64,000 nt of DNA from Vibrio hyugaensis (GCF_002906655.1 NZ_CP025794.1:2108001-2172000), one strand, 5' to 3'; counted from the stretch's first letter, positions 16,687 through 26,572 are shown. Made by a program: numbers and translations. The notes: generated from the letters alone by a model not told the origin.

Positions 16687-17664
16687 TTAAGCTCCTTTTC
16701 CAGTTAGGTTCACTGTCGGGTTGATGATGCCGTACAGCAAATCAACAATGGTATTGGTTACCACGAAAATCAGACCAACAAAGATAACGTAAGCAGTGAT
16801 CAACGGTGTATCTACACGGTTGATTGCCTCAAGGAAAAGAAAGCCCGTACCCGGCCATTGGAACACGGTTTCAGTAAGAATGGTGTAAGCCACCATGGTA
16901 CCAATCTGCACGCCACCCACAGTCAAAACTGGCAGCATGGTATTTTTAAGTGCATGTTGGTAATAAATTTTGTTTAAGTTCAGGCCTTTTGCTTTGGCGA
17001 ACTTGATGTATTCCGAGCTCAGCACTTCCAGCATTTCTGAACGAACTAAACGGATGAACAGCGGCAACATGATTGAAGCCAGTGCCACACACGGCAGAAT
17101 CAAGTGCTTAATGCCATCAATGGTAAAGAAGCCAGATTCCCACCCAAGAATATTAGCCGTTTCCCCCCGCCCGTAGGAAGGTAGCCAGCCCAGTTCAATG
17201 GAGAAAACGTACATCAGCATGATCGCGGTTAAGAAAACCGGAATCGAGATACCGACACTACTCATCGCCATAACGAATTTCGTAAAAATACTCTTCGGAT
17301 GAATCGCGGAGTACACCCCAAGAGGAATCGAGAGAAGAATGATAATGAGCGTCGCACCAAACACGAGCTCTAGCGTCGCCACCAGTTTATCGAGAATGAC
17401 CTCAACAGCAGGTCGCTTGAAGAAGTAAGATGTACCTAAATCACCTTGTAGCGCATTGCCCACAAAGCGAGTGTACTTTGTGATAAAGGGATCGTTCAGG
17501 CCCAGTTCGTCTCGCAGCGCTTGACGCTCCGCTTCTGAAACCGACTGACCTACAAGCTCACGCAGCGGGTCACCCAGGTTATCCTGAATGGCAAACGCCA
17601 CCAAACTGATCACAAACATCACTATCAGTGCCTGAAACAGGCGCTTGACCAGAAACGAAAACAT
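16687..17664 (-). CDS. Peptide ABC importer permease B
   Basis: This 325-residue inner-membrane protein has the N-terminal helix MFSFLVKRLFQALIVMFVIS, about six membrane helices, and the EAA loop YIKFAKAKGLNLNKIYYQHALKNT that docks on the ATPase. It is of the DppB/OppB/GsiC family. Three bases separate it from the following permease. It is 146 bases downstream of the binding-protein gene, with a hairpin (17769-17792) in between that could lower permease relative to binding-protein synthesis. Substrate is unknown: di/oligopeptide or glutathione are the family options. Confidence 0.93.
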   Translation of the reverse strand: MFSFLVKRLFQALIVMFVISLVAFAIQDNLGDPLRELVGQSVSEAERQALRDELGLNDPFITKYTRFVGNALQGDLGTSYFFKRPAVEVILDKLVATLELVFGATLIIILLSIPLGVYSAIHPKSIFTKFVMAMSSVGISIPVFLTAIMLMYVFSIELGWLPSYGRGETANILGWESGFFTIDGIKHLILPCVALASIMLPLFIRLVRSEMLEVLSSEYIKFAKAKGLNLNKIYYQHALKNTMLPVLTVGGVQIGTMVAYTILTETVFQWPGTGFLFLEAINRVDTPLITAYVIFVGLIFVVTNTIVDLLYGIINPTVNLTGKGA

Positions 17665-17768
17665 TCCTTGCCCCTTAACTATCCATAGATCTCTATTCAG
17701 AGAGAAAATCCAGTCTGTAAAACCAACTCAGTCCGACTGAAACAAAACTGAGTCGAGCGCTTTAAGTT

Positions 17769-17792
17769 GAGGAGGGACATCCATCCCTCCTC
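17769..17792 (-). terminator. Intra-operon hairpin between binding protein and permease
   Basis: GAGGAGGGA at 17769-17777 pairs with TCCCTCCTC at 17784-17792. There is no T run, so it is more likely an mRNA-stabilising or partial attenuation hairpin than a full terminator. Confidence 0.6.
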
Positions 17793-17810
17793 CAAGTCGA
17801 CTAACCGTGA

Positions 17811-19364
17811 TTATTCAACCACTAGGTCGCCGAAGTAAGGCATTACCATTGGGTTAACGATGTCTGCAGCTTTCACGTTAGACTTCGCGCCCCACGCTTC
17901 ACTTTGCCAGTGTAGCGGTACGAATGCTGCGTCGTTGTATAGTGTTGCTTCTACGCCTTTCAACATTTCAGCACGTTTTGCTGGATCCGTTTCTACGTTC
18001 GCAGCTTCAACCACTTTGTCCATTTCTGGGTTTGAGTAGTAACCACAGTTGTACTGACCACGACCAGTGTCTTCGTTACGCGTCATGGTTAGGAACTCGT
18101 TGAAGTTCGCCGAATCTTCCGTATCTGAGTGCCAACCGATCATCAACATGTCTGCCGCACACTTGTCGAACTCAGGCCAGTATTGCGCTTTTGGCATCGT
18201 CTTCAGATCAACCTTAATGCCGATCTTAGACAACATTGCCGCCGCCGCTTGTGCTACTTTCGCGTCGTTCACGTAACGGTTGTTTGGCGCGATCATCGTT
18301 AGCGTCAGGCCGTCTTCGTAGCCCGCTTCTTTCATCAGCTCTTTAGCTTTCTTCAGATCGTAGCGAGGAACCAGCTTGTCATCGTGACCCACGTAACCTG
18401 CTGGGCTTTGTTGACCAGCGGCCGTTGCGAAGCCTTTCATAATCTTCTTCACGATGCCTTCGTTATTGATTGCGTGAACAATCGCTTGGCGAACGCGAAC
18501 ATCTTTCAGTGCTTCGTTGCTGTTTTGGTTTAGTTGGAACGTGATGATACGTGTACCAGGTAGTGTTACTAGGTCGATGCCGTCTGCATCTTTCACACGT
18601 TTGTGATCGTTTGGTGCTACCGGGTGAATCATGTCAACGCCGCCAGAAAGTAGCGCAGCTACACGAGTCGCGTCTTCTTTGATTGGTACAAGCGTTAGCT
18701 TATCAACGTTACCTTTCGACTCTTTGTCCCAGTAATCTTTAAAGCGTTCGAATTCCACTTTTACGCCCTGTTCACGTGAAGTCACGATGAATGGCCCCGT
18801 GCCAGATACGTTAGTCGATGCAAATGAGTTACCGTGCTTCACTAGTTCAGACTTGTCTTTGCCATCTTCTGTCTTACCAGAGTAGAACTTGCTGTCCATT
18901 GGGAAGATGTAAGTCGCCGTTTGCAGCACAAGTGGGTAAGGACCTTTAGTAACTAGATCCACTGTGTAATCATCAACCTTTACGATTTTTTCGTACGGGT
19001 CGAAGATAGCTTTGAAGTCTGGAGAGCTTTGTAGACGTTCGAAAGTCCATACCACGTCGTCAGCTGTCATGTCGTTACCAGAATGGAACTTAACACCTTG
19101 GCGAAGCTTGAAACGTACCGTTGTATCGTTCACACGTTCCCAGCTTTCTGCTAGACGAGGTTCAAAGTCCATGTCTTGTGTGAAGCGAACTAGTGGATCA
19201 AATACCATGTGTGACATTTGCAGCGTACCGCCTGATAGCTGCTCATGCGGGTCTAGTGATACTGGGTCAGCTGCGTAGCCAACTTTGATATCTGCTGCCA
19301 TTGCGTTAAAGCTTAGGCCCGCTGCCATTAGCGCCACTGCTAATTTGCTTTTCATGGTTTTCAT
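17811..19364 (-). CDS. Periplasmic peptide-binding protein (SBP family 5)
   Basis: The 517-residue protein has a signal peptide cut after FNAMA and the family 5 layout (KVGYAADPVSLDPHEQ at the mature start; DDVVWTFERL; RQAIVHAINNE). It captures the substrate and delivers it to the permease pair. AAGGAG at 19373-19378 is eight bases before the ATG at 19364 but only two before the ATG at 19370, so I chose 19364. The gene order ATPase, binding protein, permease, permease on one strand resembles gsiABCD of E. coli, but sequence alone does not settle peptide against glutathione. Confidence 0.93.
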   Translation of the reverse strand: MKTMKSKLAVALMAAGLSFNAMAADIKVGYAADPVSLDPHEQLSGGTLQMSHMVFDPLVRFTQDMDFEPRLAESWERVNDTTVRFKLRQGVKFHSGNDMTADDVVWTFERLQSSPDFKAIFDPYEKIVKVDDYTVDLVTKGPYPLVLQTATYIFPMDSKFYSGKTEDGKDKSELVKHGNSFASTNVSGTGPFIVTSREQGVKVEFERFKDYWDKESKGNVDKLTLVPIKEDATRVAALLSGGVDMIHPVAPNDHKRVKDADGIDLVTLPGTRIITFQLNQNSNEALKDVRVRQAIVHAINNEGIVKKIMKGFATAAGQQSPAGYVGHDDKLVPRYDLKKAKELMKEAGYEDGLTLTMIAPNNRYVNDAKVAQAAAAMLSKIGIKVDLKTMPKAQYWPEFDKCAADMLMIGWHSDTEDSANFNEFLTMTRNEDTGRGQYNCGYYSNPEMDKVVEAANVETDPAKRAEMLKGVEATLYNDAAFVPLHWQSEAWGAKSNVKAADIVNPMVMPYFGDLVVE

Positions 19365-19469
19365 TTGCATAACTCCTTCATGCGGGAATTCGAATCCCTT
19401 GTTGTGTTTGCGTCTTTGTTATGACTAAGGTTTGTTGACCTTGATGGTCAGCCAAGCGAAAAACTTGGT

Positions 19470-21185
19470 TTATGCCGTTTTGATTTCTTCTCTCAAACCC
19501 GTGAATTCGGGCATCAAAGAAATCAGTTTCTTACTGTATTCATGCTGAGGAGCGGTAAACAGTTGCTCAGTCGGCGCCACTTCCAGTAGCGTACCCATCT
19601 GCATCACACCCACTCGGTCACACATCTGACGAATAACAGGTAAGTCGTGACTGATAAACAGCATCGTTAGGTTCAGTTCACTTTGCAGATCTTTCAGCAA
19701 GTTCAGAATTTGTGCCTGTACCGATACATCCAACGCTGATGTCGGTTCGTCACAAATCAGTAATCGAGGACGGGTCGCCAGTGCGCGCGCAATTGAAATA
19801 CGCTGACGCTGACCACCGGAGAATTCATGAGGGTATTTCACGCCCGCCATTTTGCCCAAACCTACGTGATCAAGCAGGTCATTCACAATCTGACGTGTTT
19901 CCGCTTCATTCTTAGTGAGCTTATGGAAACGAATTGGCTCCGCGATGATCTCGAAGATCTTCATTCGCGGGTTCATTGACGTGTATGGATTTTGGAAAAC
20001 CATCTGCATCTGACGACGCAGTGGACGACGCGCTTTTTCCGATTTTAGCGCCGTAAGTTCAATGCCTTCAAAGCTCACTTGACCTGAGTTTGGTTCGTAC
20101 AAACCAGCAATCACACGTGCGATGGTCGATTTACCTGAACCGGACTCTCCCACCAAACCAAACGTCTCACCTTCGTGCACTTCAAAACTGACATTGTTCG
20201 ATGCCTGCACGTATTCGCGGCGGCTTTCAAACAACGAATCTTTGGTCACGAAACGTAAGTTAACGTTCTTAACGTCCAATAAAGGACCAGTGTATTCACG
20301 TTGGTCTTGGCTTTGGCCTAGCCAATGGTTCTTAATATCCAGCTCTTGTAGCTCTGACGCTTCTTCGATATAGCTCACCAATGGGAATCGGTCGAGTTTT
20401 ACATCAGAGCGAGGAACCGCAGAGATCAAGCTGCGTGTGTATGGGTGGTCTGGATCGCCAAGCACTTTCGCCGTTGGGCCAAACTCCACCAAATCACCGC
20501 GGTACATAACCGCAACACGGTCAGTAACGTTTGAAACCACCCCCATGTCGTGCGTCACCAACATACAACCTACGTTGTTCTTAATACACAGTTCACGGAT
20601 AAGGTTTAGGATTTGGTCTTGGATTGATACGTCGAGTGCCGTAGTTGGCTCATCTGCGATGATCAGTTCTGGCTCACCAGCCAGTGCGATAGCAATAACC
20701 ACACGCTGGCGCATACCGCCAGAGAATTGGTGTGGGTACTGTTTAAGACGGTTTTCAGGTTGCGGAATGCCAACCTGTTGCATTAAAGAAAGCGCACGTT
20801 GATACGCCTCTTCATCCGACACCTTCATGTTGGCGTGGATGGTCTCTTTCAATTGCTGCTCAACCGTAAATAGAGGGTTAAGCGAGGTCATTGGGTCTTG
20901 GAAGATAAAGCCAATCTTAGAGCCGCGAACTTTACGCATCGCTTCTGGCGTCAAACCAGAAATTTTCTCTCCATCAAGGTACACGTCACCACTGGCAACA
21001 CGACCCGGAGGGCTAAGCAAATCAATAACGGCGTTACCAACGGTGGATTTACCCGCACCTGATTCGCCAACAACACCCACAATTTCGCCACGATCGATAT
21101 GAAAAGAAAGCGATTTCACGGCCGCATGGACACCGTGACGGGATGGATATTCTATACGAAGGTTTTTCACCTCTAATAGTGACAT
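19470..21185 (-). CDS. Peptide ABC importer ATPase, two fused nucleotide-binding domains
   Basis: The 571-residue protein holds two complete ATPases in tandem. The first has Walker A GESGAGKST (40-48) and signature FSGGMRQR; the second has GESGSGKST (near 345) and FSGGQRQR, each followed by a Walker B ending DEPT. In most Dpp/Opp systems these are separate D and F subunits; here they are fused, as in GsiA. It powers the downstream permeases from the cytoplasmic side. It is the first gene of the operon; a roughly 680-base intergenic region upstream should hold the promoter. Confidence 0.93.
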   Translation of the reverse strand: MSLLEVKNLRIEYPSRHGVHAAVKSLSFHIDRGEIVGVVGESGAGKSTVGNAVIDLLSPPGRVASGDVYLDGEKISGLTPEAMRKVRGSKIGFIFQDPMTSLNPLFTVEQQLKETIHANMKVSDEEAYQRALSLMQQVGIPQPENRLKQYPHQFSGGMRQRVVIAIALAGEPELIIADEPTTALDVSIQDQILNLIRELCIKNNVGCMLVTHDMGVVSNVTDRVAVMYRGDLVEFGPTAKVLGDPDHPYTRSLISAVPRSDVKLDRFPLVSYIEEASELQELDIKNHWLGQSQDQREYTGPLLDVKNVNLRFVTKDSLFESRREYVQASNNVSFEVHEGETFGLVGESGSGKSTIARVIAGLYEPNSGQVSFEGIELTALKSEKARRPLRRQMQMVFQNPYTSMNPRMKIFEIIAEPIRFHKLTKNEAETRQIVNDLLDHVGLGKMAGVKYPHEFSGGQRQRISIARALATRPRLLICDEPTSALDVSVQAQILNLLKDLQSELNLTMLFISHDLPVIRQMCDRVGVMQMGTLLEVAPTEQLFTAPQHEYSKKLISLMPEFTGLREEIKTA

Positions 21186-21871
21186 TTCAGACCTCTACTG
21201 CCTTGTCTGTGGTATCGAATCGCGCAATAAAAGCGCCATTCATTACCTGAATGAATCCGTTCAAATTCAGAATAATACTCTGAAATCTTAATGCGGAAAC
21301 AATTTGGCAAAAATCACACAAAAAAGCAACAATTAAAGTATATTCCGCCGAAAAAACATTATTTACACGCACAATGAGCGAATAGAAATGCATTAACAAG
21401 TATTTAACCATTTTCATAACACATCATTTTTGTGCGCTACGCACCAATAAAAACAGAAAAATGCTCTAAATTCACGCATAAACTCACTATTGATAGTATC
21501 CCTATTATTCACGCACCATTATTAACATTTACCAAACAATATTCCGTTCCTATTGGGATTTTTCGACATAAAATGTTACTAACAAAATAGTCTGCATACA
21601 TAAAAAGCCAAAATTCCCCTACACACATAGAGGTGAAAACGTGAGCAGATCTGCAAAACAAATGAAATCTGTCACCTAACCTTGGTTATGCGTCAGTTAT
21701 GCGATTTTGTGATTAAAGTGATTTTGATGCAGCAGAAAACTCCGTGTCAGCAACCTGATTAGCCCTTAAAAAGCACGTGTTGAACTGGTGATTTTGCGCT
21801 TTCCACTGTCATTTTGAGTAAGATAAGAGATAATTAAAGCCCAACGTCGAGTAGTGAATGAAGGAGCCCTT
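21186..21871. other. Intergenic region, AT-rich, divergent promoters expected
   Basis: This stretch separates the divergent ABC operon and HAD gene. It is A/T-rich with no convincing gene; a 76-codon minus-strand frame has no ribosome site or family. ATTCATT-ACCTG-AATGAAT at about 21239-21257 is a small inverted repeat that may be an operator for the importer. Confidence 0.5.
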
Positions 21872-22597
21872 GTGCTTAAAGCGATATTTTTTGATATGGA
21901 CGAGACTTTATGTGGCACATCTCAAGCCGATAAAGTGGCAGGGCAAGAGTTTGCCGATTGGATTACTCAAACTTACCCTCAGGTCGCTGACTCCACAGCC
22001 TTCGTACAGCGCTACTTGCAAGGCGTATATAAGAAGTTAAACGACGAATTCCCTCAACTTATTGCTCTTCTACCTAATGAAAATGCGTTCCGCTGCGGTT
22101 TAATCCAAACCATCTTGGCAGAACAAGGTATCGAGATCGATGCAGAACAAGCCCAGCAGGCACAAAGCTTCTTCGATTCAGCTCGCATGGGTGCTTTTAC
22201 GTTCTTCCCTGGCGTGAAGGAAATGCTGACTGAGCTACGTCAACACTACAAGTTGGTGGTAATCACTAACGGCCCTATCTTCTCGCAACATCCAAAGCTC
22301 AAAGCGACACAAATGAGTGAATGGGTGGATCACATCATCGTAGGTGGCGAAGAGCCTGAAGAGAAGCCTGCTGCAAGTATCTTCCACAAAGCACTCAACC
22401 TTGTTGACGCAAAACCAGAAGAAGTGATTCATATTGGTGACTCTCTACCAGCCGATATTGCGGGTGCCAACAACATGGGCATTCCGAGTGTGTGGGTTAA
22501 CGAGGCAGGCACAGCAAACCCAACCGATATCAAGCCAAACTATGAAGTGAAAGAGACCATTGAGCTGAATGAAATTCTAAAAACGCTCGCTCAATAA
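21872..22597 (+). CDS. HAD-superfamily phosphatase (HAD-IA, NanP/YjjG-like)
   Basis: The protein has DMDET (residues 8-12) as catalytic motif I, ITNGP as motif II, a downstream lysine and GDSLPADIAGANN as motif IV, the complete HAD set, with a helical cap between motifs I and II. AAGGAG at 21861-21866 sits five bases before the GTG at 21872, so I start there (241 residues) and not at the GTG at 21854. Family members hydrolyse small phosphate esters such as nucleotides or sugar phosphates; the substrate cannot be read from sequence. It stands alone with its own terminator. Confidence 0.88.
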   Translation: MLKAIFFDMDETLCGTSQADKVAGQEFADWITQTYPQVADSTAFVQRYLQGVYKKLNDEFPQLIALLPNENAFRCGLIQTILAEQGIEIDAEQAQQAQSFFDSARMGAFTFFPGVKEMLTELRQHYKLVVITNGPIFSQHPKLKATQMSEWVDHIIVGGEEPEEKPAASIFHKALNLVDAKPEEVIHIGDSLPADIAGANNMGIPSVWVNEAGTANPTDIKPNYEVKETIELNEILKTLAQ

Positions 22598-22620
22598 AGC
22601 ACTTAACTCAAGAAATACAA

Positions 22621-22650
22621 AGCCCCAGCCACCGTGCTGGGGTTTCTTTT
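22621..22650 (+). terminator. Terminator after the HAD gene
   Basis: CCCCAGC at 22623-22629 pairs with GCTGGGG at 22636-22642 and is followed by a T-rich run. Confidence 0.85.
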
Positions 22651-22755
22651 ATCAGCTCGAAAAGCATTTGGATCATGGGTGGTCAAAAGCTCCCAAAGCT
22701 GTACATTTTTGGTGGAATTGAAAGTGGCGTGAGAGTTTTTGAGGATGAGAAATGT

Positions 22756-22786
22756 AAAAAAGCCCCAGTCTTTCGACTGAGGCTTT
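22756..22786 (-). terminator. Terminator downstream of the degenerate tRNA unit
   Basis: AAAGCCTCAGTC, loop GAAA, GACTGGGGCTTTTTT on the minus strand; one mismatch in the stem. It follows the tRNA-Pro-like remnant as the true tRNA array is followed by its own hairpin. Confidence 0.75.
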
Positions 22787-22870
22787 AAATAGCGGTCGAT
22801 GAAGAGCCATATTCTAACTTCAGGCGAACCCCACTTGGGTTCAAACCCATTGAAATACTGCCGACTCATC
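22787..22870 (-). pseudogene. Degenerate tRNA-Pro remnant
   Basis: On the minus strand the end reads CTCTTCATCGACCGCTATT, against CTCTTCACCGACCACTATT at the 3' end of the intact tRNA-Pro genes, including the encoded CCA position (now CCG). Upstream, similarity fades and no cloverleaf can be drawn. I read this as a decayed third copy of the His-Pro unit. An 88-codon frame covering it is a shadow of this remnant. Confidence 0.5.
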
Positions 22871-22903
22871 TAGCCCAAGCGAGATCATAAGCTCTAAAAC
22901 GAC

Positions 22904-22929
22904 GAAAGCCTGCTAAAAAGCAGGCTTTC
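22904..22929 (-). terminator. Terminator of the tRNA array
   Basis: GAAAGCCTGCT and AGCAGGCTTTC form an 11-bp stem with a four-base loop, seven bases past the last tRNA. Confidence 0.75.
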
Positions 22930-22935
22930 TAATAG

Positions 22936-23012
<77 letters not shown>

Positions 23013-23077
23013 AACTGTATTTGCTGATTCTCTCAAATCAGACAGGATACTTCAACTAAGAAGTCACCTTAAATTAA

Positions 23078-23154
23078 TGGGGTGGCTAACGAGATTCGAA
23101 CTCGCGACCACCGGAATCACAATCCAGGGCTCTACCAACTGAGCTATAGCCACC
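23078..23154 (-). tRNA. tRNA-His (GUG)
   Basis: 77 bases including the G-1 position pairing with discriminator C, encoded CCA, and anticodon GTG in loop TTGTGAT. Identical to the copy at 23354-23430. Confidence 0.97.
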
Positions 23155-23201
23155 ATCAATTTGTGTCGTTTACCGCTCTAGTATAGCCATAAACTAAATG
23201 A

Positions 23202-23278
<77 letters not shown>

Positions 23279-23353
23279 ACGAATTTTGTTTCAACTCTTG
23301 GGATATTTGAATCAAAACTGGAAACTTCATTAATTAATGAGTTACCGAAATAA

Positions 23354-23430
23354 TGGGGTGGCTAACGAGATTCGAACTCGCGACCACCGGAATCACAATC
23401 CAGGGCTCTACCAACTGAGCTATAGCCACC
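23354..23430 (-). tRNA. tRNA-His (GUG)
   Basis: 77 bases with G-1, CCA and anticodon GTG; first His gene in the direction of transcription. Confidence 0.97.
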
Positions 23431-23462
23431 ACTATTTTGTGCCGTTAATTTGTATTCCGGAA

Positions 23463-23539
<77 letters not shown>

Positions 23540-23560
23540 ATGCCCCATCGGCGGAGAGGA

Positions 23561-23589
23561 ATAATACGGATATCACACTATGCCGTCTA
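23561..23589 (-). promoter_or_regulatory. Promoter of the tRNA array
   Basis: On the minus strand TAGACG, 17 bases, then TATTAT, with a GC-containing discriminator before tRNA-Arg. AT-rich runs lie upstream as in stable-RNA promoters. Confidence 0.6.
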
Positions 23590-23862
23590 GTACTTTTTTT
23601 ACTTTTTTTCTCGTTTGGTCTCTTTTTCGACAGTTATCTGCCTTTAAAGTGAATTTTTGATGTGATTCACGCCCTGTCATGGATAACTTGTTGTTTATTG
23701 CAACAAGTTATCGGGATATAATCACCCATTATTTACATTGATTTAACAGTCGCAACCTGATTGTTCAATCATTTTAGGTTGTTAGAAATGGTTTTCTGCA
23801 TAGTATTCACGCCATGCAATAAAACTTTCTCCAACAGGCCTAAATACTCTAACTATATAAAT

Positions 23863-23879
23863 AGGTAAGTCACTTACCT
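23863..23879. promoter_or_regulatory. Dyad just upstream of the cytochrome gene
   Basis: AGGTAAGT-C-ACTTACCT is a perfect 8+8 dyad about 20 bases before the cytochrome c5 start and next to a TATAAA-like -10 (about 23855-23860). Operator or 5'-leader hairpin. Confidence 0.55.
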
Positions 23880-23900
23880 TTGGAATGTGAAGTGGGTTTA

Positions 23901-24314
23901 ATGGATATGTCTCGACGAATGATTAGCGTTTTGTTCGCTGCCTTAACTTTTTCTACGGCAACTTTAGCTTCTGACATCAGCCAAACTGAATACGATGCGA
24001 TCGCAGAACGCATCAAACCTGTCGGTGATGTTTATCTAGCAGGTGCAGAACCAGTAAAAGCAGAACCAACTGGTCCACGTGATGGCGCCGCGGTTTACGG
24101 TACTTTCTGTATTGCTTGTCACGCATCTGGCGTAAGTGGCGCACCAAAAACAGGTGATGCTGCGGATTGGGCACCACGTATTGCACAAGGCAAAGACGTG
24201 CTAACCAACCATGCGATCCAAGGCTTCAATGCAATGCCAGCAAAAGGTACGTGTATGGACTGTTCTGATGACGAAATCATCGCAGCCATCGACCACATGA
24301 TTGAAGGTCTGTAA
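23901..24314 (+). CDS. Cytochrome c5 family protein
   Basis: The 137-residue precursor has a signal peptide (MISVLFAALTFSTATLAS) and a mature monohaem cytochrome with CIACH as the covalent haem site. The pattern FNAMPAKGTCMDCSDDEI contains the methionine ligand and the extra cysteine pair that marks cytochrome c5. It acts in the periplasm as an electron carrier to terminal oxidases or reductases. The ATG at 23901 is preceded by GAAGTGGG, whereas the frame's first ATG at 23880 is not, so 23901 is chosen. It faces rep across a shared terminator. Confidence 0.9.
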   Translation: MDMSRRMISVLFAALTFSTATLASDISQTEYDAIAERIKPVGDVYLAGAEPVKAEPTGPRDGAAVYGTFCIACHASGVSGAPKTGDAADWAPRIAQGKDVLTNHAIQGFNAMPAKGTCMDCSDDEIIAAIDHMIEGL

Positions 24315-24328
24315 TAAAGACACCAACG

Positions 24329-24359
24329 AAAAAGGCTTGCCACTTGGCAAGCCTTTTTG
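24329..24359. terminator. Bidirectional terminator between cytochrome c5 and rep
   Basis: AAAGGCTTGCCA at 24331-24342 pairs with TGGCAAGCCTTT at 24345-24356, with T runs on both strands. Confidence 0.9.
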
Positions 24360-24386
24360 TTTTTAGCAAATTAGAACAACGCTGTC

Positions 24387-26402
24387 CTACTTCTTAAACA
24401 TCGCTCGAATATTAGCGATGTGAGCTTGGCCTTTTGCCATGCGCTCTTCTGCCGATACTGGTTTTTTGTTTACTTCCCATTCAACGTCATCAAATGGCAG
24501 TTCATCTAAAAAACGACTTTGTGTCGGTTTGATCAATTCACCAAACTGGCGACGCTCTTTACACATCGTAAAGGTTAATTCTCTTTGAGCACGCGTAATT
24601 CCCACGTACATCAATCGACGCTCTTCTTCGACGTTATCTTCATCAATACTGGTTTGGTGCGGTAAAATTCCCTCTTCCGAACCAATCAAATATACATAAG
24701 GAAACTCGAGACCTTTCGATGCATGAAGCGTCATCAATTGAACGGCATCACTGTCTTCATCATCTTCTCCGCGTTCCATCATGTCTCGCAATGTTAAACG
24801 TTGAACGACTTCTTTGATGGTCTTCTCTTCTTGATCGTAGTTGTCACCTTCTAGGTCAGCCACAATCCAAGAGTAAAGGTCAGAAACGTTCTTCATGCGC
24901 ATTTCTGCTGCTTTGGGACTTGCTGACGTTTCATATAACCAGTCTTCGTAATGGATATCACGCACAAGCGAGCGCACGGCCTCAACCGTATCACCACGCT
25001 CGGCTTGATCGGCAATCGCAACCAACCATTGAGTAAAGCGGCGTAGGTTCTCTAAACCACGACCAGTAAGGTGCTGCTCAAGCCCCATTTCAAAGCTGGC
25101 TTCAAATAAGCTTTTGCCACGCATGTTGGCATAGCTACCTAGCTTCTCTAGTGTGACCGGCCCGATCTCGCGACGCGGCGTATTCACAATACGTAGGAAC
25201 GCATTGTCATCATCTGGGTTAACCAACACGCGCAGGTAAGCCATGATGTCTTTAATTTCAGCACGAGCGAAGAAAGATGTACCGCCAGACAACTTGTATG
25301 GCACACGGTTTTGCATCAAGGACTTTTCAATCAGGCGCGACTGATGGTTACCGCGGTATAAAATTGCGTAATCTTTATATTCAGTGCGGTTGAGGAACTT
25401 ATGCGCAATCAACTCACCAGTAACACGTTCCGCTTCGTGCTCTTCATTCTTCGCCAACAACACTTTGAGCTTTTCACCGTCTGGAATTTCCGAGAACAGT
25501 GACTTCTCATACACGTGGGGGTTGTTAGCAATCAGAATGTTTGCTGCGCGCAGAATACGGCTGGTTGAACGGTAGTTCTGTTCCAGCTTAATCAAGCGTA
25601 AACTTGGGTAGTCTTCACCAAGCAACACTAAGTTTTGTGGTTTAGCACCACGCCATGAGTATATAGACTGGTCATCGTCGCCTACCACGGTCAAACGACC
25701 ACGCTCACCGACAATCAACTTCACTAAGTCGTATTGGCTGGTGTTGGTATCTTGATATTCATCCACCAACAAGTAGCGAATGCGATTTTGCCAACGCTGA
25801 CGCACTTCTTCGTTATTGCGCAGAAGTTGCACTGGCAAAGAAATCAGATCGTCGAAGTCGAGCGCGTTGTATGCCTTCATCTGCTTTTGGTACATCTCAA
25901 AACAGAACGCGAACAATTGCTGCTGCTCACCTTGAGCCAGCGCTTTTGCCTGTTCTGGTGTCAGCATATCGTTCTTCCAGTTTGAGATACTGCTTAATAG
26001 TTGACGTAATAAATCTTTATCGCCATCTAGCTGCTTTTCTGTCAGCTCTTTCAGTAGTGCAAGTTGGTCTTGATCATCAAAGAGGGAGAAGCCTGCTTTC
26101 AAGCCAAGATGCTTATACTCACGCTTGATGATGGTCAAACCTAAGGTGTGGAAGGTCGAAACCATCAAACCTTTTGATTCTGATTTACCTAACGTTTGAC
26201 CGACGCGCTCTTTCATCTCACGCGCCGCTTTGTTGGTAAAAGTCACCGCAGCAATATTGCGTGCCTTGTAGCCACACTGCTGAACCAAATAAGCAATTTT
26301 ATTGGTAATTACACGAGTTTTACCCGAACCAGCACCCGCTAATACCAAGCATGGGCCTGATACGTACTTAACGGCTTCGTCTTGTCTAGGGTTCAGCTTC
26401 AT
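24387..26402 (-). CDS. rep: ATP-dependent DNA helicase Rep
   Basis: This UvrD/Rep-family superfamily 1 helicase is 671 residues, against 673 in E. coli, when started at [16 protein letters not shown] (26402). The frame is open 25 codons further, but that extension is not seen in the family. Walker A AGAGSGKT is at residues 22-29, followed by [14 protein letters not shown] (motif Ia), DEYQDTN (Walker B), [13 protein letters not shown] (motif III) and [12 protein letters not shown] (motif V). Rep unwinds DNA 3' to 5' and helps replication forks pass proteins and transcription complexes. Single gene, convergent with cytochrome c5. Confidence 0.97.
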   Translation of the reverse strand: MKLNPRQDEAVKYVSGPCLVLAGAGSGKTRVITNKIAYLVQQCGYKARNIAAVTFTNKAAREMKERVGQTLGKSESKGLMVSTFHTLGLTIIKREYKHLGLKAGFSLFDDQDQLALLKELTEKQLDGDKDLLRQLLSSISNWKNDMLTPEQAKALAQGEQQQLFAFCFEMYQKQMKAYNALDFDDLISLPVQLLRNNEEVRQRWQNRIRYLLVDEYQDTNTSQYDLVKLIVGERGRLTVVGDDDQSIYSWRGAKPQNLVLLGEDYPSLRLIKLEQNYRSTSRILRAANILIANNPHVYEKSLFSEIPDGEKLKVLLAKNEEHEAERVTGELIAHKFLNRTEYKDYAILYRGNHQSRLIEKSLMQNRVPYKLSGGTSFFARAEIKDIMAYLRVLVNPDDDNAFLRIVNTPRREIGPVTLEKLGSYANMRGKSLFEASFEMGLEQHLTGRGLENLRRFTQWLVAIADQAERGDTVEAVRSLVRDIHYEDWLYETSASPKAAEMRMKNVSDLYSWIVADLEGDNYDQEEKTIKEVVQRLTLRDMMERGEDDEDSDAVQLMTLHASKGLEFPYVYLIGSEEGILPHQTSIDEDNVEEERRLMYVGITRAQRELTFTMCKERRQFGELIKPTQSRFLDELPFDDVEWEVNKKPVSAEERMAKGQAHIANIRAMFKK

Positions 26403-26534
26403 AAAAATTCTCTGCGGGTGGAAATAGTGGCGCCTATGATAAAGGGGTGACCGCGTGAAAGCTACGGAGATTTTCACGTAATTTTTACACAGACAGATGC
26501 AACATTTTGTTGCATACGTGGCCAGAGTTTAAGC

Positions 26535-26559
26535 TATAATGAATGAACGTTCATTCATT
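26535..26559. promoter_or_regulatory. TetR operator overlapping a -10 element
   Basis: AATGAATGAA-CG-TTCATTCATT at 26538-26559 is a perfect 22-bp palindrome that runs into TATAAT at 26535-26540. A repressor bound here would block the promoter of the vexRAB-like operon, and most simply the TetR protein encoded next. Confidence 0.85.
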
Positions 26560-26572
26560 GGGTGGTGGCGTT

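Noticed and set aside
21187..21417. 76-codon minus-strand frame upstream of the ABC operon
   Set aside because: No ribosome site, no family, and it lies in an A/T-rich promoter region just before the ATPase gene.
22603..22869. 88-codon minus-strand frame in the tRNA region
   Set aside because: It covers a tRNA-Pro remnant and two terminators; the apparent protein is a translation of non-coding sequence.
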